Source: Stenotrophomonas sp. MMGLT7
Lineage (GTDB): Bacteria; Pseudomonadota; Gammaproteobacteria; Xanthomonadales; Xanthomonadaceae
DNA length: 64,000 bases
Direction: 5' to 3'
Assembly: GCF_021168555.1 (NCBI RefSeq)
Contig: NZ_JAJOZS010000003.1
Span: 1-64,000 of the forward strand
In this document: positions 44,395 to 52,776 of the stretch, in pieces
Numbering within the stretch: the first letter of the stretch is position 1
Layout: every line of letters begins with the position of its first letter
Program-made: the position numbers and the translations under genes
The notes under the pieces: model-generated
Databases searched by the model: none
What the model saw: only the letters and a program-made list of their open reading frames with translations
Told to the model about the DNA's origin: nothing

Positions 44395-46122
44395 ATGGCC
44401 AGGATCCCGGACGCCTTCATCGACGACCTGCTCGCCCGCACCGACATCGTCGAGGTGATCGGCACCCGCGTGCCGCTCAAGCGCCAGGGCAAGGAGTACG
44501 CGGCGCGCTGCCCGTTCCACGACGAGCGTTCGGCCTCGTTCACGGTCTCGCCGACCAAGCAGTTCTACCACTGCTTCGGCTGCGGCGCGCACGGCACCGC
44601 GATCAGCTTCCTGATGAACTACGACCGCCTCGAGTTCCTCGACGCGGTCGACGAACTGGCCAAGCACGCCGGCATGGAGGTGCCGCGCGAGGCGCAGCCG
44701 CGCAGCGCGCAGCAGCAGGACGACAGCCGCGACCTGTACTCGGCGCTGGACGCGGCCTCTAAGTTCTTCCAGAAGCACCTGGAAGGCAGCGACAAGGCCC
44801 GCAGCTACCTGGGCGAGCGCGGCGTCGACGCGGCGACCATCGCCCAGTTCGGCATCGGCTACGCCCCGGACGGCTACAGCGCGCTGAAGGACGCGCTGGG
44901 CAAGGACGAGCGGCGGATGAAGCTGCTCGACCGCGCCGGGCTGTTCTCCAAGAACGAGCGCGGCCACGTCTACGACAAGTTCCGCGACCGGGTGATGTTC
45001 CCGATCCTCGACCGCCGCGGCCGGGTGATCGCCTTCGGCGGCCGCGTGCTGGCCAAGGACGACGGCCCCAAGTACCTCAACTCGCCCGAGACCGCGCTGT
45101 TCCACAAGGGCCGCGAGCTGTACGGGCTGTGGCAGGTGCGCCAGGCCAACCAGAAGATCGAGCGACTGATCGTGGTCGAGGGCTACATGGACGTGGTCAG
45201 CCTGTTCCAGTTCGGCGTCACCCAGGCGGTGGCCACGCTGGGCACGGCGACCACGCCGGACCATGCCGAGCTGCTGTTCCGCAACGCCCCCGACGTGTAC
45301 TTCTGCTTCGACGGCGACAACGCCGGGCGCAAGGCCGGCTGGCGCGCGCTGGAATCGGTGCTGCCGCGGATGAAGGACGGCCGCCAGGCGTTCTTCCTGT
45401 TCCTGCCCGACGGCGAGGACCCGGACACCATCGTGCGCAAGGAGGGCAAGGAGGCGTTCGACGCCCGGCTCAAGCAGGCCACGCCGCTGTCGCGGTTCTT
45501 CTTCGACGAACTGGCGCGCGAGGTCAACCTGGCCACGCTCGACGGCCGCGCGCGGCTGGCCGAGCGCGCACGGCCGATGCTGGCGCAGATCCCGGACGGC
45601 GCCTTCGGCGACCTGATGAGGCAGGAACTGGCGCGCATGACCGGGGTCGGCGGCGCGGCGGCGGCGCCCGCCGCGCCGCGTCCCGGGCCGCGCGGCGCGG
45701 CGCCGGTGCAGCGCCGCAGCCTGGTGCGCAGCGCGATCACGCTGATCCTGCAGAAGCCGGCGCTGGCGCTGGCGATGGAGGGCCATGCCCGCTTCGCCGG
45801 GCTGCGGCTGCCCGGCATCGAGCTGCTGGTCGAGCTGATCGAGCTGGTGCGCCAGCGCCCGGACATCAGCACCGGCGCGCTGCTGGAGCACTTCGCCGAG
45901 CGCGAGGAGCAGGCCGCGCTGCACAAGCTGGCGGCGCTGGAGCTGCCGGGCGACGAGACCATCTGGACCGCCGAGCTGCAGGACGCCGCCATCCAGCTGG
46001 AAAGGCAGCTGCTGCAGCAGCGGCTGGAGGAACTGCAGGCCAAGCAGCGCGAGCGCGGCCTGGACGAGATGGACAAGTACGAACTGCGCGAGCTGCTGCG
46101 CGCGCGCGCGGCGATGCATTGA
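44395..46122 (+). CDS. dnaG: DNA primase
   Basis: Replicative primase, 575 residues, making RNA primers at the fork. The N-terminal CHC2 zinc finger uses Cys39, His42, Cys60 and Cys63 (CPFHDERSAS and HCFGCG). The TOPRIM catalytic core follows with VVEGYMDVV and CFDGDNAGRK (about 255-315). The C-terminal helical DnaB-interaction domain runs from about 440 after an Ala/Pro-rich linker (AAAAPAAPRPGPRG). Start ATG 44395 preserves the expected MARIPDAFIDDLL. Unlike in many relatives, rpoD does not follow. Confidence 0.97.
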   Translation: MARIPDAFIDDLLARTDIVEVIGTRVPLKRQGKEYAARCPFHDERSASFTVSPTKQFYHCFGCGAHGTAISFLMNYDRLEFLDAVDELAKHAGMEVPREAQPRSAQQQDDSRDLYSALDAASKFFQKHLEGSDKARSYLGERGVDAATIAQFGIGYAPDGYSALKDALGKDERRMKLLDRAGLFSKNERGHVYDKFRDRVMFPILDRRGRVIAFGGRVLAKDDGPKYLNSPETALFHKGRELYGLWQVRQANQKIERLIVVEGYMDVVSLFQFGVTQAVATLGTATTPDHAELLFRNAPDVYFCFDGDNAGRKAGWRALESVLPRMKDGRQAFFLFLPDGEDPDTIVRKEGKEAFDARLKQATPLSRFFFDELAREVNLATLDGRARLAERARPMLAQIPDGAFGDLMRQELARMTGVGGAAAAPAAPRPGPRGAAPVQRRSLVRSAITLILQKPALALAMEGHARFAGLRLPGIELLVELIELVRQRPDISTGALLEHFAEREEQAALHKLAALELPGDETIWTAELQDAAIQLERQLLQQRLEELQAKQRERGLDEMDKYELRELLRARAAMH

Positions 46123-46183
46123 AGCGCCGTGCAGCCCTGGGCTCCGGCGCGATGAGAGGATGCAATATGGTAGGAGCACCCGG

Positions 46184-46250
46184 CAGGAGCGACTTCAGTC
46201 GCGATGGGGCTCCACCGGCGGAGCCCCATCGCGACTGAAGTCGCTGCTAC
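46184..46250. repeat. REP palindrome, family A
   Basis: Inverted pair with a degenerate outer end (CAGGAGCGACTTCAGTCGC and GCGACTGAAGTCGCTGCTAC) around GGGGCTCCACCGGCGGAGCCCC, which itself is a hairpin. It lies between dnaG and the symporter gene. Confidence 0.88.
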
Positions 46251-46282
46251 GTCCTACGTCCCCACCCCGAACGCCATCACCG

Positions 46283-47254
46283 ATGAAGAACCTGTTCCAG
46301 CGCCTGCATATCGATCCCTTCACCCTGGCCCTGCTTGCCACCGTGGTACTGGCCTCGCTGCTGCCGGTCTCCGGCACCGCCGCCGGGGTGATGGACGTGG
46401 TCACCGACGTGGCCATCGCCGCGCTGTTCTTCCTGCACGGGGCACGGCTCTCGCGCGAGGCGGTCAAGGCCGGCATGCTGCACTGGCGCCTGCACCTGGT
46501 CATCCTGGCGTGCACCTTCGTGCTGTTCCCGCTGCTGGGGCTGCTGTTCAAGCCGCTGGCGCACGCGCTGCTGACGCCGCAGCTGTTCGTCGGCCTGCTG
46601 TTCCTGTGCGCGCTGCCGTCCACCGTGCAGTCCTCGATCGCCTTCACCTCGATGGCCGGCGGCAACGTGCCGGCGGCGGTGTGCGCGGCCTCGCTGTCGA
46701 GCCTGCTGGGGGTGTTCCTGACGCCGCTGCTGATGGGCCTGCTGGTCGGCACCCAGGGCGCAATGGCCGACCCGCTGGTGGCGATCGGCAAGATCCTGCT
46801 GCAGCTGCTGGTGCCGTTCCTGGCCGGACATTTCCTGCGGCCGTGGATCGGCGCCTGGGTCGAGCGGCACCGGCCGGTGCTGCGCTACACCGACCAGGGC
46901 ACCATCCTGCTGGTGGTCTACACCGCCTTCAGCGCCTCGGTGATCGAGGGCCTGTGGCGCGACACGCCGCTGCCGGCGCTGCTGGGCGTGGCGGTGGCCG
47001 CGGCGGTGCTGCTGGCGCTGGCGATGGGCCTGATCACCTTCATCGCACGCCGGTTCGGCTTCAATCGCGCCGACGAGATCGCCATCGTGTTCTGCGGCTC
47101 GAAGAAGAGCCTGGCCACCGGCGTGCCGATGGCCAAGGTGATGTTCGCCGGCGGCAGCCTCGGCGCGATCGTGCTGCCGATCATGCTCTACCACCAGATC
47201 CAGCTGATCGTCTGCGCCTTCGTCGCCCAGCGCTACGCGCGCGAGCGGAGGTGA
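46283..47254 (+). CDS. bile acid:sodium symporter-family transporter (SBF-like)
   Basis: An inner-membrane protein of 323 residues with about ten hydrophobic helices, belonging to the BASS/SBF-like family (PF13593 type). Conserved segments are ALFFLHGARLSREAV, CALPSTVQSSIAFTSMAGGN and FCGSKKSLATGVPMAKV. Bacterial members move small organic acids or unknown anions with Na+; the substrate is not predictable. It occupies the place after dnaG where rpoD often lies. ATG 46283 with no strong ribosome-binding site; upstream REP may serve as an insulator. Confidence 0.9.
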   Translation: MKNLFQRLHIDPFTLALLATVVLASLLPVSGTAAGVMDVVTDVAIAALFFLHGARLSREAVKAGMLHWRLHLVILACTFVLFPLLGLLFKPLAHALLTPQLFVGLLFLCALPSTVQSSIAFTSMAGGNVPAAVCAASLSSLLGVFLTPLLMGLLVGTQGAMADPLVAIGKILLQLLVPFLAGHFLRPWIGAWVERHRPVLRYTDQGTILLVVYTAFSASVIEGLWRDTPLPALLGVAVAAAVLLALAMGLITFIARRFGFNRADEIAIVFCGSKKSLATGVPMAKVMFAGGSLGAIVLPIMLYHQIQLIVCAFVAQRYARERR

Positions 47255-47306
47255 GCCCGGCCGCATCCGCGGCACCGATCCGCCTGCGCAGCGACCCGGC
47301 CGGGCG

Positions 47307-48191
47307 CTAAGGCAGCCAGTGGTCCACCAGCAGGAACGCGAACAGCGCCATCAGGTAGACGATCGAGTAGCCGAACATGCGCATCGGGAAGAACTCGTCC
47401 GGCGGGTCGAGCATGCGCCAGGCGTACCACAGGAACACCGCGTCCAGCACCAGCGCGCCGCCCAGGTAGAACATCCCGCACATGCCCACCGCCACCGGCA
47501 GCAGCGTCACCACGGCGAGCATCACCGTGTACAGCAGGATCTGCCGGCGCGTGTACTCCACGCCGTGGGTCACCGGCAGCATCGGGATCGAGGCCTTGGC
47601 GTAGTCGGCGCGGCGGAAGATCGCCAGCGCCCAGAAGTGCGGCGGCGTCCACACGAAGATGATCAGCACCAGCAGCGAGGCGTAGGCCCAGTCCCATTCG
47701 CCGCGCATGCCGGTGATCGCCGCCCAGCCCAGCAGCGGCGGGGTGGCGCCGGCCAGCCCGCCGATGACGATGTTCTGCGGCGTGGCGCGCTTGAGGTAGA
47801 CCGTGTAGATCACCGCGTAGCCGATCAGCGAGCCGAAGGTCAGCACTGCGGTGATCACGTTCACCCACAGCACCAGGATCGCCATCGACAGTGCCGTCAG
47901 CACGCTGGCGAACACCAGCACCTGCCACGGCCTGACCTTGCCCACCACCAGCGGCCGCCACGAGGTGCGCGCCATCTGCGCGTCGATCTTGGCATCGAGC
48001 AGCTGGTTGATCGCCGCCGCGCCGGCGGCCGACAGCCAGATGCCGACGAAACCGAGCAGCCCGGCGCGCACCTGCTCGGCATCGGGCAGGCCGGGGATGG
48101 CCAGGCACATCCCCACCAGCGAGGTGAACACGATCAGTGCCACCACCTTGGGCTTGGTGAGGTCCCAGTAGTCGCGGGCGGTGGCGCTCAT
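47307..48191 (-). CDS. ctaB: protoheme IX farnesyltransferase
   Basis: Inner-membrane prenyltransferase (CyoE/COX10 family), 294 residues, making heme O from heme B for the aa3 oxidase. The polyprenyl-diphosphate binding motif is Asn62-QLL-Asp66-AKI-Asp70 with [11 protein letters not shown] after it. Seven to nine membrane helices. Its ATG overlaps the ctaA stop by four bases (ATGA). Together with CtaA it supplies heme A; last gene of the oxidase block. Confidence 0.97.
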   Translation of the reverse strand: MSATARDYWDLTKPKVVALIVFTSLVGMCLAIPGLPDAEQVRAGLLGFVGIWLSAAGAAAINQLLDAKIDAQMARTSWRPLVVGKVRPWQVLVFASVLTALSMAILVLWVNVITAVLTFGSLIGYAVIYTVYLKRATPQNIVIGGLAGATPPLLGWAAITGMRGEWDWAYASLLVLIIFVWTPPHFWALAIFRRADYAKASIPMLPVTHGVEYTRRQILLYTVMLAVVTLLPVAVGMCGMFYLGGALVLDAVFLWYAWRMLDPPDEFFPMRMFGYSIVYLMALFAFLLVDHWLP

Positions 48192-49357
48192 GCCGGCTCC
48201 GGGGCGCGCATGCGCGCCAGCAGCGACACCAGCACGAACAGCAGCGCCACCGCGCCGGCGTTGTGCAGCACCGAGACCTCCAGTGGCAGCGCCAGCTTGA
48301 CGTTGAGGATGCCCAGCGCGACCTGCACCACCAGCAGCAGCACCAGCCCGGCGGCCCAGCCGCGCATGCCCGGCTGCCGTCCCAACCGCAGCGCCAGCCA
48401 CAGCAGGTAGGCCACCGCCACCACGGCCATCATGCGGTGCCCCATCTGGATGGCGATGCGCGCCGCGCCGTCGAGCACGCCGCCCTCGTAGTCCACGCCG
48501 ATGCCGCGCCACAGGGTGAAGCCCTCGCGGAAGTCGTGCGGCGGCCACCAGCGGCTCACGCACCTGGGGAAGTTGTCGGCCGACCAGCTGCCGCCGCCGC
48601 AGGCCAGCGCGGCGTAGTTGGCGCTGACCCAGCCGCCGAGCGCGATCTGCAGGCCGAGCAGCGCCAGGCCCAGCCGCAGCAGCCACTTCCAGCGCGCGGC
48701 ATCGGCCATCACGATCGGCAGGTGGGTGGCGCGCCAGGCCATCCACACCAGCAAGGAGAAGGTGACCATGCCGCCGAGCAGGTGGCCCATCACCACGATG
48801 GGCTTGAGCAGCCAGGTCACCGTCCACATGCCCAGCAGCGCCTGGAACACGATCATCGCCAGCGCCAGCGCGCCCACCCGCGACAGGTCGCTGTTGGACC
48901 AGCGCAGCGCGGCCAGCAGCAGGATCGCCTCCCCGCCCAGCGCCAGCACGCTGGCCAGCACGTGCTCGCCGCGCATGTACAGCGGGATGCCCAGCGCCAC
49001 CAGCACCAGCGCGCCGACCACCTGGGTCACCCCCAACCTGCGCCGGCGCGCCGACAGCACCGCCAGCATCAGGATCTCCAGGCTCAGGAAGCCGGCCAGG
49101 AAGCGGTGCACCTGCTCGCGCCAGGCCTTGTGCGTCTCCAGCGGGCGGATCTGCGTGGCGGCGTGGTCGAGCACCTCGTGCGGCGCCTGCGGCCAGGCGA
49201 TGCGGCCGTAGCAGGTGGGCCAGTCCGGGCAGCTCAGGCCGGCATCGGACAGGCGCACGAACGAGCCGAACACGATGGTGCCGGCGGTGGCCAGCACCGC
49301 CAGCCAGGCCATGCGGTGGAAATGCCGGAACAGCGCCGGCCGTGCGAGCAGGGTCAT
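48188..49357 (-). CDS. ctaA: heme A synthase
   Basis: COX15/CtaA-family membrane protein of 389 residues that oxidises heme O to heme A. Eight membrane helices with conserved histidines, for instance in [26 protein letters not shown] and [12 protein letters not shown], and the motif [19 protein letters not shown]. Overlaps ctaB; ten bases separate it from the Sco-like gene upstream, so it is in the same transcript. Confidence 0.96.
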   Translation of the reverse strand: MTLLARPALFRHFHRMAWLAVLATAGTIVFGSFVRLSDAGLSCPDWPTCYGRIAWPQAPHEVLDHAATQIRPLETHKAWREQVHRFLAGFLSLEILMLAVLSARRRRLGVTQVVGALVLVALGIPLYMRGEHVLASVLALGGEAILLLAALRWSNSDLSRVGALALAMIVFQALLGMWTVTWLLKPIVVMGHLLGGMVTFSLLVWMAWRATHLPIVMADAARWKWLLRLGLALLGLQIALGGWVSANYAALACGGGSWSADNFPRCVSRWWPPHDFREGFTLWRGIGVDYEGGVLDGAARIAIQMGHRMMAVVAVAYLLWLALRLGRQPGMRGWAAGLVLLLVVQVALGILNVKLALPLEVSVLHNAGAVALLFVLVSLLARMRAPEPA

Positions 49358-49367
49358 CGGGGGAGGC

Positions 49368-49943
49368 TCACTTCAGTTTCAGCAGCTTCGCCAGGTCCGC
49401 GCGCAGCCCGGCCGGGTCGAAGCCGGGGGCATAGCGCAGGATCACGAAGCCGTTCGGATCGATCACGTACACCGGCGTGCCGGCGGGATCGGCGGCGCGC
49501 GGCAGTACGGCCAGCAGCGCGGGATCGGGCTGCAGCGCGTGCAGCGCCGGCAGCGCCGCCAGGTCCGCCGGCGGCGTGCCGATCCACAACAGGTGCACGT
49601 GGTCGGCGCGGTGGCCCAGCAGTTGCCGGACCTTGTCCAGGTCGCCGGCCAGGGCCCGGCAATCGGCGGCGCAGTCCGGCGAGGGCGCCAGCGCGATGCG
49701 CCAGATGCGCGCCGCCGGCTCCCAGGCGTAGGCGCCACCATCGGCCAGTCGTGGCGCCAGCATGCGCAGGTCGGCCGGCGGCGACAGCAGCTCGCCGTGG
49801 TTGCGGTGCCCGGAGGGCTGCCAGCCGGAAAAACGCAGCGCGCCGGCCACCAGCATCGAGCCGAAGAACAGCGCGAACAGGGCGATCAGCATCAGGCGTC
49901 CACGTCGGGACGGATGCCCCGGGGCCGGCACGGAGGAAGTCAT
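49368..49943 (-). CDS. Sco-like membrane-anchored thioredoxin-fold protein
   Basis: A 191-residue protein with an N-terminal membrane anchor (about 17-37) and a thioredoxin-like domain carrying Cys91-AAD-Cys95, the CxxxC copper/thiol motif of Sco1. The distal histidine that completes the copper site in Sco proteins is not evident: the expected VDH-type segment reads TPVYVIDPNG. It may therefore act as a thiol reductase for the CuA site rather than a copper carrier. It lies between ctaA and SURF1, in the oxidase assembly block. ATG 49943 preferred over GTG 49949. Confidence 0.85.
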   Translation of the reverse strand: MTSSVPAPGHPSRRGRLMLIALFALFFGSMLVAGALRFSGWQPSGHRNHGELLSPPADLRMLAPRLADGGAYAWEPAARIWRIALAPSPDCAADCRALAGDLDKVRQLLGHRADHVHLLWIGTPPADLAALPALHALQPDPALLAVLPRAADPAGTPVYVIDPNGFVILRYAPGFDPAGLRADLAKLLKLK

Positions 49944-49999
49944 GGGCACGATTTTCTCATGCTCCGGCGATCAGCGCCCGCTTGTCGCACCTGCGGCAA

Positions 50000-50722
50000 T
50001 CACGGCACCGCCCGAGGCACCCGCCGGCGGCGCCATTCCAGCACCAGCGCCAGCACCAGCACCGCCAGTGCCAACGCGAACCACTGCACCGCGTAGCCCA
50101 GGTGGCGGGCGGGCGGCAGCATGTTGGGCAGCGGATCCAAGTCGCGGACGTGGCCGATCGGCAGCGCCGGGTCCAGCCGCAGCACCTGCGGCGACAACGC
50201 ATAACCCAGCGCGCCGGCCGTGGCCGCCATGTCGATGCGGCTGGCCAGCCAGCGCCCCGGCACCGCGGTCGCCGCCAACGGCGGCCCCAGCGCCAGCCCC
50301 GGCGAAGGCGGCGGCGCAAGCAGCCCGCGCAGCTGGAACCGGCCCTGCAACGGCTGCAGTACCGGCATGCGCCGGTCGCCCGGCAGCGGCAGCCAGCCCA
50401 GGTCCACCAGCACCGGCGACGCCCCGCCCCCGGCCCGGAACGGCTGGTAGACGCGGATGCCGGCCTGGCCGGCATGCAACTGGTTGTCCAGCAGCAGCAC
50501 CTGCGGCAGGAACGCGCCCTCGCCCTCCACCCAGCGCAGCGCGGGCGGCGCCTGCAGGGCATCGGCCAGCGCCCAGGGCCGGTCGCGCGCCTGCGTCGCC
50601 TGCACCAGCAGCGACTGCTTGTAGTGCATGCGCTGCAGCTGCCAGCGCCCGAGCAGGCAGAACGCCACGACGGCGGCAACCGCCAGAACCCAGCCCAGCC
50701 GCCGCGTGTGCTGCCGCGTCAT
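50000..50722 (-). CDS. SURF1-family oxidase assembly protein
   Basis: A 240-residue protein with two membrane helices, at about 9-24 (LGWVLAVAAVVAFCLLG) and 212-232, bracketing a periplasmic domain. The family start LGRWQLQRMHYKQ and LVDLGWLPLP are present. SURF1 helps insert heme A in subunit I. It lies in the oxidase block, on the same strand and between the Sco-like gene and ctaE. Confidence 0.9.
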   Translation of the reverse strand: MTRQHTRRLGWVLAVAAVVAFCLLGRWQLQRMHYKQSLLVQATQARDRPWALADALQAPPALRWVEGEGAFLPQVLLLDNQLHAGQAGIRVYQPFRAGGGASPVLVDLGWLPLPGDRRMPVLQPLQGRFQLRGLLAPPPSPGLALGPPLAATAVPGRWLASRIDMAATAGALGYALSPQVLRLDPALPIGHVRDLDPLPNMLPPARHLGYAVQWFALALAVLVLALVLEWRRRRVPRAVP

Positions 50723-50778
50723 GACAAATGCCGCCGGAACGGCTGCAATGCACGCGTCACCCTCATCGGCACGCCCGC

Positions 50779-50994
50779 ATGTTGAACGATTCGCTCAAGA
50801 CCCTGCTGGTGGTGGCGTTCCTGATCGTCATCGTCTGGAACCTCGGCGCCGGGCTGTACTACCTGCTGGTGGACCGCGGCCAGAGCAAGCGTACCGTCAA
50901 CGCCCTCACCCGCCGCATCGCGCTCTCGGTGGCGCTGATCGTGCTGGTGATCATCGGCATCTGGACCGGCGCGATCAGGCCGCATGGGGTTTGA
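50779..50994 (+). CDS. twin transmembrane protein (DUF2909-like)
   Basis: A 71-residue protein with two membrane helices (KTLLVVAFLIVIVWNLGAGL and ALSVALIVLVIIGIWTG) separated by a short basic loop. It is on the plus strand inside the minus-strand oxidase block, as homologues often are near ctaE and SURF1. A role in oxidase biogenesis is guessed from context only. It is followed by a family B repeat. Confidence 0.82.
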   Translation: MLNDSLKTLLVVAFLIVIVWNLGAGLYYLLVDRGQSKRTVNALTRRIALSVALIVLVIIGIWTGAIRPHGV

Positions 50995-50999
50995 GGCGC

Positions 51000-51059
51000 G
51001 GGATTCGGGATTGGGAATTCGGGATTCGTGGGCCCCGCTCTTGCCAATCCCGAATCCCC
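51000..51059. repeat. palindromic repeat, family B
   Basis: GGGATTCGGGATTGGGAATT on the left and AATCCCGAATCCCC on the right, short centre. It lies between the converging twin-membrane gene and ctaE, where it could end both transcripts. Confidence 0.85.
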
Positions 51060-51062
51060 GCC

Positions 51063-51938
51063 TCAAAGCACATACACGAACAGGAACAGCGCCAGCCACA
51101 CCACGTCGACGAAGTGCCAGTACCAGGCCGCCGCCTCGAAGGCGAAATGGTTGTCGCGGGTGAAGTGCCCCTTGGCCGCGCGCGCCCACATCACCGCCAG
51201 CATGATCGTGCCCAGCAGCACGTGCGCGCCGTGGAAGCCGGTGAGCATGAAGAAGGTGGAGCCGTAGATGCCCGAGCCCAGGGTCAGGTTGAGCTCGCGG
51301 TAGGCGTGCAGGTACTCCTCGCCCTGCAGCAGCAGGAACGCCACGCCCAGCACCACGGTGACCGCCAGCCATGCCAGCAGCGCGCCGCGGCGCCCGGCCT
51401 TGAGCGCGTGGTGGGCGATGGTGAGGGTGACGCCGGAGCTGAGCAGGATCAGCGTGTTGAACAGCGGCAGCCCCCACGCCGGGATGGTCTGGAACGGGCC
51501 GCCGATGGCGCCGGGCCCGTTGGTCGGCCAGGCCGCCGAGTAGCCCTGCCACAGCAGCTCGTTGGTCATCGCGCCGTCGCCGGCGCCGCCCAGCCACGGC
51601 AGGCCGAGGGTACGGGTGTAGAACAGCGCGCCGAAGAAGGCGCCGAAGAACATCACCTCCGAGAAGATGAACCACACCATCCCCATCCGGAACGAGCCGT
51701 CCACCTGGCGGTTGTAGCGCCCGGCCACCGACTCGCGCACGACGTCGCCGAACCACATGAACAGGGTCGCCACCAGCATCGCCACGCCGACGAGGAAGGT
51801 CCACTTGCCCCAGGCCGCGTCGTTGAGCCAGCTGGCCACGCCGACCATCGTCACCAGCATCGCGATCGAGCCGGCGAACGGCCAGCGGCTCTGGGCCGGG
51901 ACGTAGTAGACGTTGGCATCGGGAGTGGGTTCGGCCAT
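51063..51938 (-). CDS. ctaE: cytochrome c oxidase subunit III
   Basis: Inner-membrane subunit of 291 residues with seven hydrophobic helices. Family segments are RMGMVWFIFSEVMFFGAFFG, FLLLQGEEYLHAY, MLTGFHGAHVLLGT and WYWHFVDVVWLALF. Part of the aa3 proton-pumping terminal oxidase. It is separated from ctaG by a REP element. Confidence 0.97.
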   Translation of the reverse strand: MAEPTPDANVYYVPAQSRWPFAGSIAMLVTMVGVASWLNDAAWGKWTFLVGVAMLVATLFMWFGDVVRESVAGRYNRQVDGSFRMGMVWFIFSEVMFFGAFFGALFYTRTLGLPWLGGAGDGAMTNELLWQGYSAAWPTNGPGAIGGPFQTIPAWGLPLFNTLILLSSGVTLTIAHHALKAGRRGALLAWLAVTVVLGVAFLLLQGEEYLHAYRELNLTLGSGIYGSTFFMLTGFHGAHVLLGTIMLAVMWARAAKGHFTRDNHFAFEAAAWYWHFVDVVWLALFLFVYVL

Positions 51939-51992
51939 GTCGTTGCTTCCTGTGGAATTGTTCGCCGACGAGGACCACTCGCAGGCGCGGCT

Positions 51993-52075
51993 TGTAGGAG
52001 CGACTCGTAGGAGCGACTTCAGTCGCGATGGGCCTTACCGGCGAAGCCCGATCGCGCCTGAAGTCGCCCCTGCGG
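51993..52075. repeat. REP palindrome, family A, overlapping ctaG
   Basis: GTAGGAGCGACTCGTAGGAG, then GCGACTTCAGTCGCGATGGG and a somewhat degraded opposite arm (ATCGCGCCTGAAGTCGCCCC). The right arm is inside the ctaG frame and supplies its stop codon at 52035-52037. Confidence 0.88.
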
Positions 52076-52643
52076 GAACAGCATTCGCCTTCGCCACCGG
52101 CAGCTCCGCGGTCAGCGCATCGTTGCGGTAGAAGGTGTAGGACAGCGTCAGCACGTGCACGTCGGCCGGCAGGTTCGGATCGACGATGAAGCGCACCGGC
52201 AGCGGCCGCTGCTCGCCCGGCTCCAGCGTCTGCGCGGTGAAGCAGAAGCACTCGGTCTTGTTGAAGTAGCCCGAGGCGCGCGCCGGCGCCACCGACGGCA
52301 CCGCGCTGCCGACCACCGCGTCCGGTCCCTCGTTGCGGGCGTAGTACTCGGTCTGGTTCAGCTCGCCCGGCACCACGTCCATCGACTGCCGGGCCGGATG
52401 GAACGACCACGGCAGGCGCGAGTTCACCCCGCCGTCGAACTCCACCCGCACCGTTCGCCTGCCCGCCGCCGGCGCGGCCTGCGCGGTGCCGGCCGGCCCG
52501 CGCTCCAGGCGGATGCCGAACACCTTCTCGCAGGCGATGCGGTACAGCGGCACCAGCGAGAAGGTCAGCACGAACACCGCCACCGCCACGCCGACCAGCC
52601 GGCCGATGCCGCTGCCGCGGGCCGGGCGCGCCGGGCCGCTCAT
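52035..52643 (-). CDS. ctaG: Cox11/CtaG copper chaperone
   Basis: A 202-residue membrane-anchored copper chaperone that delivers copper to the CuB site of subunit I. One membrane helix (about 15-32), then an immunoglobulin-like domain with the copper ligands Cys132-F-Cys134 (NKTECFCF) and a conserved PLYRIACEKVFGI near the start. The last 15 residues (AVPAGATSGAIGLRR) and the stop are encoded by the REP element, replacing the native C-terminus. Its ATG overlaps the stop of the 44-residue upstream gene. Confidence 0.95.
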   Translation of the reverse strand: MSGPARPARGSGIGRLVGVAVAVFVLTFSLVPLYRIACEKVFGIRLERGPAGTAQAAPAAGRRTVRVEFDGGVNSRLPWSFHPARQSMDVVPGELNQTEYYARNEGPDAVVGSAVPSVAPARASGYFNKTECFCFTAQTLEPGEQRPLPVRFIVDPNLPADVHVLTLSYTFYRNDALTAELPVAKANAVPAGATSGAIGLRR

Positions 52644-52774
52644 CGCCCGATCACCCCGGACAGGATGAAGCCGGCGTACACCGCCAGCGCGATCGCGCCG
52701 ACGATCCACGCCGTGCGCACGGCGCGGCGCTGGCGCTGCTGCAGTTCCGTGGACGGGCGCGGCGCACGGGCCAT
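52640..52774 (-). CDS. cytochrome oxidase small assembly protein
   Basis: A 44-residue single-helix membrane protein, MARAPRPSTELQQRQRRAVR then a hydrophobic stretch (AWIVGAIALAVYAGFILSG). It is too short for most gene finders. It sits between ctaD and ctaG with an ATGA overlap to ctaG and two bases to ctaD, the position of the small oxidase assembly proteins noted in other proteobacteria. The overlap and helix make it credible. Confidence 0.8.
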   Translation of the reverse strand: MARAPRPSTELQQRQRRAVRTAWIVGAIALAVYAGFILSGVIGR

Positions 52775-52776
52775 CG

